Source of the DNA: Bacteroidetes bacterium UBA6491
Lineage (GTDB): Bacteria > Bacteroidota > Bacteroidia > NS11-12g > UBA9320
Length of the DNA stretch: 10,130 bases
NCBI GenBank assembly: GCA_002436505.1
Contig: DJML01000035.1
Span: 1-10,130 of the forward strand
Direction: 5' to 3'
Under the pieces are notes generated by a model. The model was not told where the DNA came from and ran no database searches. It worked only from the letters and a program-made list of their open reading frames with translations. The first letter of the stretch is position 1; each line of letters begins with the position of its first letter. Made by a program: the position numbers and the translations under genes. Shown here piece after piece: positions 5,178 through 10,130 of the stretch.

Positions 5178-7382
5178 GTTTACTTCTATGATGTCAAATT
5201 TTTCTCTCAGCTCTTTTTCTGCAGCTTCTTTAACTAATCGCTCCTGTTCTTCCTGCGCTTTCTTGATCTCATCAGCATGGTCCTTGCCGTATTCCTGTAT
5301 AAAATCGTATCTGGCCTGAATGATGACCTTTGAGGCAATGTATCCGCCTTCTGGCAATGCCGCAGCATTGGTGTCGTAATTGGTCACTTCGGGAGACCCG
5401 ATATCAAACTCATATTTACAGTTGACGACTTTAACTTCGGTACGTCTGTTCTGCTGGTGTTCCTCTTCAGTACACGGTACTTTTTTTCCTCCTTCACATG
5501 CACAGTGGTTTACCAGTTTTGACTCTCCATATCCTCTGGCTTCCAGTCGCCATGGATTTATGCCGCCATTTATCATATAATTAGCCGCCGAATCAGCCCT
5601 TCTTTGTGAAAGAAAAATGTTGTACTCGTAATCTTCACGACAGTCCGTATGTGAGCCGAATTCAACCTTCATTTTAGGATATTTTTTCATTTGCTCAACC
5701 AACTGGTCAAGAACAACCTTTGACTCTGTACGCAGGTTTGCTGAATCCAGTCCATAGAAAATAGGCAGTACAAAAATATCGTCGCACTGATTTCTCAAAC
5801 AGAAATCCTTAACAAATTCAGTGGACTCGTCAAGTCCTACTGTACTGACATCTTTAGGTTCAGCGTCATAATAGTAGTCTTCTCTTTTGGATACATTTAT
5901 CTCATAATTAACCTCTGGCTTAAGAGGTGTTTCGTAATACCCCTTGCTGTCCGTCATTATAACGATCTTGCTTGTGTCCTGGTCGTTTTCAATAACAACC
6001 ATTGCATTTGTCAACGGCAATTCAGTGTCGCAATCTGTGATTGTGCCTTTAAGTACAAAAATCAGCGGAGTCATGCTGAATTCATAGATATCATCATCAC
6101 CTCTGCCCCTGTTCGAAGAAAAGAAACCATGTTCTTTGTTCTCATCCAGAATTATTCCAAAATCATCTGCTTTTGAATTCATGGGGCATCCCATGTTAAC
6201 CGGCTTTTCCCAATCTGTAGGTCCATCTCCCGTAGGAGCTGAGTACAGAATATCCAGACCTCCAAGTGTTACCTGACCGTCTGAAGAGAAATACAATGTA
6301 CCGTCTTCATGGATGTATGGGAACATCTCGTCACCTGTTGTATTTATCGTCGGGCCTAAATTGATCGGCTCACCCCAGGTTCTTCCTCGTCTGACGTAAT
6401 TGACAACATATATGTCCTTGGTTCGTTCTGCTTCCGGTCTGTTCTCGTCCTGCAGGGATCCGGGCATGTCTGAGACAAAATATAATTTATTCCCGTCCGG
6501 AGACAGCGCAGGATGTCCGAAGTTGAAAGAATCATTGCAAAATGGCAGCGGGTCAGGTTGGATCTCCCATGTGGTTCCTCGCTTTTTCGCCTCATATATC
6601 TTACATGTCTTTTCTTTTCCTTCCAGACCATTACACTGAGTGAAATACATGGTACTGAATCTTGGGTCAAAAGTGTTGGCCCCTTCATTTACGGCGGTAA
6701 ACCCTTCCACCAGAACAGGATTGCTCCATTTATCTGCTTTCCCTTTCTTGCTTTCCCTGGTCACCACATAGAAATCTTCAAAATTTCTGCCTGTCCATTT
6801 AAATTGTTTGTTGCTTGTTCCTTCTGGTCGGTCAGAAGTAAACATGATGGTGTTCTTTCTTCTGTCACCATATCTTGGAACCCGATCATCGACCTTTGAC
6901 ATGTTTGCAGGTCGAAAATCCTCAATTATGTATCTGGTTTTCTTATCAGCGCATTTAAGTGCCAGTTCGCAACCAGCTATTTCGTTGTCAACCCTTTCGT
7001 CAGCAGGGTTCATTTTTTTATATTCCTTAAAGCTCACCAGGGCCTCTTCATAGTTGCCCTCTTCCATTAACATCTTCGCCTGCCACAGATAAACCACAGG
7101 ATCTTTCATGCCATAACGGATTGCTTTTGCATACATTTTCAATGCATTCTTTGAATCGTGATTGTACCGATAGGCCTCTCCTGCCCTGAAAGCAGCAACC
7201 TGTTTATCCTCTCTTGTGATCTCCGCACCTGATCGAATTACTTTATTGTACTTGTCAGCTGCAACTGCATATTCGTGCAGATCGTAACTTTTGTTTGCAT
7301 CCTCCATTGTAGCCTTACATCCGTAAAGAAAAATGCCACTCAGAACGATCAATAGAAATTTTGAAACAGTTATAAACTTCAT
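4815..7382 (-). CDS. PorE-like outer-membrane lipoprotein: TPR, PD40 propeller, CarboxypepD_reg-like and OmpA domains plus a degenerate retropepsin-like C-terminus
   Basis: An 855-residue modular lipoprotein, numbered from the ATG at 7382. The signal peptide is MKF plus a hydrophobic core and the lipobox LYGC (Cys22). In order: TPR-like helices (about 24-140); PD40/WD40-like propeller blades (about 170-440; HPALSPDGNKLYFVSD, DGTLYFSSDG, FFSSNRGRGDDDIYEF); a carboxypeptidase-regulatory-like beta domain (about 442-530; LKGTITDCDTELPLTNA); an OmpA peptidoglycan-binding domain (about 535-655; PIFYGLDSANL, GSHTDCREDYEYN, LSQRRA, NRRTEV) with a Cys-rich insert; a charged helix (about 695-730); and an end region resembling retropepsins. 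This order matches PorE of the type IX secretion system (about 670 residues in Porphyromonas), which anchors the machinery to peptidoglycan; the T9SS link is inferred. The ATG is preferred over an in-frame TTG at 7415, which lies in the probable -7 element and would spoil the signal peptide. Confidence 0.85.
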   Translation of the reverse strand: MKFITVSKFLLIVLSGIFLYGCKATMEDANKSYDLHEYAVAADKYNKVIRSGAEITREDKQVAAFRAGEAYRYNHDSKNALKMYAKAIRYGMKDPVVYLWQAKMLMEEGNYEEALVSFKEYKKMNPADERVDNEIAGCELALKCADKKTRYIIEDFRPANMSKVDDRVPRYGDRRKNTIMFTSDRPEGTSNKQFKWTGRNFEDFYVVTRESKKGKADKWSNPVLVEGFTAVNEGANTFDPRFSTMYFTQCNGLEGKEKTCKIYEAKKRGTTWEIQPDPLPFCNDSFNFGHPALSPDGNKLYFVSDMPGSLQDENRPEAERTKDIYVVNYVRRGRTWGEPINLGPTINTTGDEMFPYIHEDGTLYFSSDGQVTLGGLDILYSAPTGDGPTDWEKPVNMGCPMNSKADDFGIILDENKEHGFFSSNRGRGDDDIYEFSMTPLIFVLKGTITDCDTELPLTNAMVVIENDQDTSKIVIMTDSKGYYETPLKPEVNYEINVSKREDYYYDAEPKDVSTVGLDESTEFVKDFCLRNQCDDIFVLPIFYGLDSANLRTESKVVLDQLVEQMKKYPKMKVEFGSHTDCREDYEYNIFLSQRRADSAANYMINGGINPWRLEARGYGESKLVNHCACEGGKKVPCTEEEHQQNRRTEVKVVNCKYEFDIGSPEVTNYDTNAAALPEGGYIASKVIIQARYDFIQEYGKDHADEIKKAQEEQERLVKEAAEKELREKFDIIEVNEVRDKLYIMGMVGRKRIKFEYDSTSFKNEIPQSTVEQLFKTGDLSASDFKEGDEKIKLTDGTKLYSSSFKVASLKLGDVEFNDVKFKMVENNKPASLGNALFRGYKSVSRKGNMLYLEKN

Positions 7383-7412
7383 ATAGGTGTAGAAATTAGA
7401 ACTAACAATCGC

Positions 7413-7444
7413 CAAAAATCACCAATTCTGCACCTAAAAACAAA
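7413..7444 (-). promoter_or_regulatory. Putative promoter of the PorE-like gene and purM
   Basis: On the minus strand a TTTG -33 element (plus-strand 7441-7444) lies 20 bases upstream of GATTTTTG (7413-7420), a seven-of-eight match to TAnnTTTG. Transcription would begin near 7406, giving a leader of about 24 bases to the ATG at 7382. This supports that ATG over the TTG at 7415. It is the only reasonable promoter candidate in the 135-base gap downstream of glnN. Confidence 0.4.
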
Positions 7445-7517
7445 TATTTTTTAAGCAGTTGTGGTGTAAGTTTTGACCTTGTCCGAACTATTGAACTAAA
7501 TAAACGGCAGAAAGCGC

Positions 7518-9692
7518 TTATCTGGTATAGAGAAGCTCCCTGTATTTGGGCATCTCCCAAAGGTTGTCATCAATGATCCTTTCAAGTTTATCCCCTCGAT
7601 ATCTTATTTCGCTGAACAATCCTTTCACCTTGTCGCTGTAGGCAACAGCTCGTTGCTCCGAATCTGTGAGCTTATTGGCCTTTTTCCTCTCTTCGACCAT
7701 TTGATCCACCGCATTTTTAAAAGCGTATGCGTGTTCAGCAAGATTTTTCAGGACCTGGCGTTGCGGTTCGATAGCAGACTCCGGCAATCCAGCTTCTATT
7801 AATGAGTTTAAACTATCAGCAACATCTGCCTGGTACCGGAATGCCGCCGGAAGTATCTGAGTATACGCTAACTCATCAATTATACGGCCCTCGATCTGGA
7901 TCTCCTTGGCAAAGCCTTCCAGCAGAATTTCATATCGGGCATGCAGTTCTTCTTTTGAAAGAATGTTGTTTCTGCCCATGAGGTCCATTGTAGATTCGCT
8001 AATGAATGCTTTTACTGCTCGCGGTGTGTCCTTTATGTTTGAAAGCCCTCTTTTTTCCGCTTCTGCAGCCCATTCCTCACTGTACCCGTTGCCCTCGAAA
8101 AGGATTCTTTTTGAATGCCTGATGTAAGAAGCGAGCGTTTCGAGTATGGCCTCTTTTTTCTTTAATTTTTTGGATTGAATGAGTGCCTCAACTTCTTTTT
8201 TAAATTCAATAAGTTGGTTGGCGACTGCGGTATTAAGGACAGTCATTGGTGATGCGCAGTTCTGATGAGAACCTACAGCTCTAAGTTCAAACTTGTTTCC
8301 TGTAAAGGCAAATGGTGAAGTTCTGTTCCTGTCGGTGTTGTCGACAAGGATCTCAGGTACGTGTGCAAGGTTGATCTTTTTGCCTTCATTTTGTGACGCA
8401 CTTGGTTTTAAGCCTTTTTCGAGCCCATCCAGTAATTTGGTCAGGGTGCTGCCTATAAATATCGAAATTATCGCAGGCGGCGCTTCATTCGCGCCAAGCC
8501 GGTGCTCATTGCTTGCACTTGCTATACTTGCCCTTATCAGATCATTGTGGTCGTGAACAGCCTTAATGGTATTTACAAAAAAGGAAAGGAACGCCAAATT
8601 AGAGTCAGGGTTATTGCCGGGTGCAAGTAAATTGACCCCTGTGTCTGTGATCATTGACCAGTTGTTGTGCTTTCCTGAACCATTAATCCCTGCAAAAGGT
8701 TTCTCATGAAGCAAGGCCTTAAAACCGTGCTTTCTTGCAACCTCATCCATGAGGTCCATAAGCAGTTGATTGTGATCATTGGCAAGGTTAACATCCTCGA
8801 ACATCGGAGCGCACTCATACTGCCCGGGGGCCACCTCATTGTGCCTTGTCCTTAACGGAATTCCAAGCTTCATGGATTCGATTTCCAGATCATACATGAA
8901 ATTGAAAACGCGATCTGGAATGCTGCCAAAGTAATGGTCTTCCATCTGTTGGTTCTTGGCAGCAGAATATCCGAACAATGTTCTCCCGCACATAATCAGG
9001 TCAGGACGGGCATTGTAAAGAGCGCGGTCAACAAGAAAATATTCCTGCTCAACACCCAGGGAAGCGGTTACACGCTTCACGTCGTTGAAAAACAATTTGC
9101 AGGCACTTGTAGCTGCATGATTTAGAGCCTGCAGTGACTTTAGCAAAGGGGCTTTAAAGTCGAGCGCCTCGCCGTTGTATGAAACAAAAACCGTTGGGAT
9201 GCAAAGTGTTTTACCAGCTGTGTTTTCGTAAATAAATGCGGGAGACGATGGATCCCAAGCCGTATATCCACGGGCCTCAAAAGTATTCCTCAGCCCACCA
9301 CTTGGGAGGCTTGAAGCATCAGGCTCCTGTTGTACCAATTCATCTGCCGAAAATTTATCTACCACAGTACCGTCTGAAGGATGGTAAAAAGAATCGTGCT
9401 TCTCAGCGGTAGATCCTGTAAGTGGCTGAAACCAGTGTGTATAATGTGTAGCTCCTCTTTCAATTGCCCATCTTTTCATTCCGGATGCGATCTGGTCGGC
9501 TGTGTCCCTTGAAATTGATGTGCCATTGATAATGGCGTTTTGAATGGCCTGGTAAGCCTCTTTGCTTAGATACCTCTTCATTTTTTCATCGTTAAAGACA
9601 TTAGAGGCGTAAATATCTTTGATGTTCTTATTTAAAAGATCTGGTTTAGCGTCAGGGCGCTCATTTGCTACTTCAAGGGCTGAGAATCTCAT
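7518..9692 (-). CDS. glnN: Glutamine synthetase type III (GSIII)
   Basis: ATP-dependent ligation of ammonia to glutamate in the cytoplasm, the main ammonium assimilation enzyme in many Bacteroidota. At 724 residues it has the length of the GSIII family (about 700-730), not the roughly 450-470 of type I. Characteristic elements are the N-terminal GSIII region (SGMKRWAIERGATHYTHWFQP, given here only to show type, at about 70-90), the metal-site motif LGVEQEYFL (212-220), RHNEVAPGQYE (283-293), HEKPFAGINGSGKHNNWS (329-346), the GSIII form of the glycine-loop/ATP region, and DRNRTSPFAFTGNKFELRAV (454-473), the glutamate- and phosphate-binding segment. The C-terminal 200 residues are helical and charged, as expected for the family. 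The start ATG at 9692 gives a full-length N-terminus. It is a single gene between prfA and the PorE-like gene, all on one strand, with its own likely promoter. No PII-type regulator is nearby. Confidence 0.97.
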   Translation of the reverse strand: MRFSALEVANERPDAKPDLLNKNIKDIYASNVFNDEKMKRYLSKEAYQAIQNAIINGTSISRDTADQIASGMKRWAIERGATHYTHWFQPLTGSTAEKHDSFYHPSDGTVVDKFSADELVQQEPDASSLPSGGLRNTFEARGYTAWDPSSPAFIYENTAGKTLCIPTVFVSYNGEALDFKAPLLKSLQALNHAATSACKLFFNDVKRVTASLGVEQEYFLVDRALYNARPDLIMCGRTLFGYSAAKNQQMEDHYFGSIPDRVFNFMYDLEIESMKLGIPLRTRHNEVAPGQYECAPMFEDVNLANDHNQLLMDLMDEVARKHGFKALLHEKPFAGINGSGKHNNWSMITDTGVNLLAPGNNPDSNLAFLSFFVNTIKAVHDHNDLIRASIASASNEHRLGANEAPPAIISIFIGSTLTKLLDGLEKGLKPSASQNEGKKINLAHVPEILVDNTDRNRTSPFAFTGNKFELRAVGSHQNCASPMTVLNTAVANQLIEFKKEVEALIQSKKLKKKEAILETLASYIRHSKRILFEGNGYSEEWAAEAEKRGLSNIKDTPRAVKAFISESTMDLMGRNNILSKEELHARYEILLEGFAKEIQIEGRIIDELAYTQILPAAFRYQADVADSLNSLIEAGLPESAIEPQRQVLKNLAEHAYAFKNAVDQMVEERKKANKLTDSEQRAVAYSDKVKGLFSEIRYRGDKLERIIDDNLWEMPKYRELLYTR

Positions 9693-9713
9693 ACGTTATG
9701 CAATATGTATTTT

Positions 9714-9721
9714 CAAAGATA
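9714..9721 (-). promoter_or_regulatory. Possible -7 element for glnN
   Basis: The minus strand reads TATCTTTG, a full match to TAnnTTTG, 22 bases upstream of the glnN ATG. It implies a short leader of about 15 bases. No TTTG lies at the standard -33 distance; a partial CCTT is all that is there. Activation by a bound protein could compensate, and a palindrome lies further upstream at 9759-9770. Confidence 0.35.
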
Positions 9722-9758
9722 TGGTTGTTATATCCCTGTTAAGGATTTCTTTAGTGTA

Positions 9759-9770
9759 TTGTTCGAACAA
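9759..9770. promoter_or_regulatory. Perfect 12-bp palindrome TTGTTCGAACAA upstream of glnN
   Basis: The two 6-base halves are exact reverse complements and the symmetry stops at the flanking bases. It sits in the 93-base prfA-glnN gap, about 37 bases upstream of the candidate -7 element of glnN. That is a normal place for an activator site. No T tract follows it, so it is not an intrinsic terminator for prfA. The binding protein is unknown. Confidence 0.4.
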
Positions 9771-9785
9771 ATTATTCACAGGACA

Positions 9786-10130
9786 TTACATGCCACCAGC
9801 TTTCAGCTTTTCGGCATTCTCTGCTATTTGCAATTGATCTATAAGTTCTTGAATGTCGCCATTCATGACTTCATTAAGGTTGTGCTTTGTAAGATTGATG
9901 CGGTGGTCCGTTACGCGGCCCTGTGGGAAGTTATAGGTACGAATCCGATCACTGCGGTCACCGCTGCCCACCAAGATCTTGCGGGTCGCCGCCTCCCTGG
10001 CCTGGCGCTCGCCGCGCTCCTTGTCGCGCAGCCGGGCGAGCAGTACCGCCATTGCCTTGGCCTTGTTGCGGTGCTGGGAACGGTCGTCCTGGCATTCCAC
10101 CACCAGGCCGCTGGGCAGGTGGGTGATGCG
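9786..10130 (-). CDS. prfA: Peptide chain release factor 1, C-terminal 114 codons (5' part outside the window), compositionally chimeric
   Basis: RF1 ends translation at UAA and UAG by releasing the peptide at the ribosome. The frame is open from the right edge (RITHLPSGLVVECQDDRSQH) to the TAA at 9786. The GGQ catalytic motif should lie just outside the window. Conserved RF1 elements follow: HRNKAKAMAVLLARL, GSGDRSDRIRTYNFPQGRVT, DHRINLT. The last 35 or so residues (KHNLNEVMNGDIQELIDQLQ, then IAENAEKLKAGGM) fit Bacteroidota RF1s. The upstream part with RDKERGERQAREAATRK resembles betaproteobacterial RF1s instead. Composition agrees: 9781-9900 is about 39% GC, whereas 9961-10130 is about 71% GC. 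The protein frame stays intact across the change. Identity as RF1 is firm; whether this is one natural gene is not. RF2 is unlikely, because no RF2-specific features are seen. Confidence 0.9.
   Translation of the reverse strand, partial: RITHLPSGLVVECQDDRSQHRNKAKAMAVLLARLRDKERGERQAREAATRKILVGSGDRSDRIRTYNFPQGRVTDHRINLTKHNLNEVMNGDIQELIDQLQIAENAEKLKAGGM
9961..10130. other. GC-rich segment of likely foreign origin at the right edge
   Basis: By hand count, 120 of 170 bases are G or C, against 47 of 120 in 9781-9900 and a plainly AT-richer rest of the window. On the minus strand nearly every codon here ends in G or C, unlike the codon use of glnN or carB. The transition lies between about 9895 and 9990, over the most conserved RF1 block. 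It marks either an assembly junction or a recombination point. Confidence 0.7.

Noticed and set aside
7383..7415. In-frame TTG start 11 codons upstream of the PorE-like ATG
   Set aside because: TTG is a weak start, it lies within the probable -7 element, and it would put polar residues before a good lipoprotein signal peptide that begins at the ATG at 7382.
7512..7519. AAGCGCTT palindrome at the end of glnN
   Set aside because: It is only eight bases long, overlaps the stop codon and has no loop or T tract; it is likely to be chance.
9923..10126. Plus-strand frame with a Pro/Gly/Arg-rich translation
   Set aside because: It is the complement of the GC-rich prfA segment; the composition alone creates the open frame.
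1..10130. Search for tRNA genes, CRISPR arrays, transposons, prophage genes or a defence island
   Set aside because: No tRNA-like arms, spaced direct repeats, transposase or integrase motifs, or known defence domains were seen; the genes are mostly housekeeping and envelope functions.

Overview
The window looks like chromosomal DNA of a Bacteroidota (Bacteroidetes) bacterium, probably an environmental or metagenome-derived lineage. The evidence is a type III glutamine synthetase, a PurM of the long Bacteroidota form, an Omp28-type thioredoxin-like lipoprotein, a PorE-like modular OmpA lipoprotein (TPR, PD40 propeller, carboxypeptidase-regulatory-like domain, OmpA), A-rich leaders without clear Shine-Dalgarno sites, and several matches to the Bacteroidota promoter consensus (TTTG, about 19 bases, TAnnTTTG). 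I cannot assign a genus from sequence alone.

Layout from left to right. (1) The N-terminal 601 codons of carB run leftwards off the window. (2) A divergent alpha/beta hydrolase gene on the plus strand ends at a strong bidirectional hairpin terminator. (3) On the other side of that terminator, a minus-strand gene encodes an Omp28-like lipoprotein with a CPPC motif. (4) Next is a two-gene minus-strand unit: a large PorE-like lipoprotein gene whose TAG stop overlaps the GTG start of purM by one base. (5) Then comes glnN, the type III glutamine synthetase. (6) At the right edge is the 3' part of prfA (release factor 1). No gene-free stretch is longer than about 140 bases. I saw no RNA gene, CRISPR array, insertion sequence or phage gene.

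Three genes touch glutamine nitrogen metabolism: glnN makes glutamine, carB belongs to the enzyme that consumes it for pyrimidines and arginine, and purM acts in purine synthesis one step after the glutamine-using PurL step. They are separate transcription units, so this is a loose theme and not an operon.

Two signals stand out. First, the PorE-like protein carries about 200 extra residues after its OmpA domain: a charged helical linker and then a region that reads like a clan AA (retropepsin-like) aspartic protease fold in which the catalytic DTG motif is DST. Second, prfA is compositionally chimeric: the part encoding its last 35 or so residues is AT-rich and Bacteroidota-like, while the upstream part to the window edge is about 71% GC and reads like a (beta)proteobacterial RF1. 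The change falls in the most conserved part of the gene, which suggests either an assembly chimera or an intragenic recombination.
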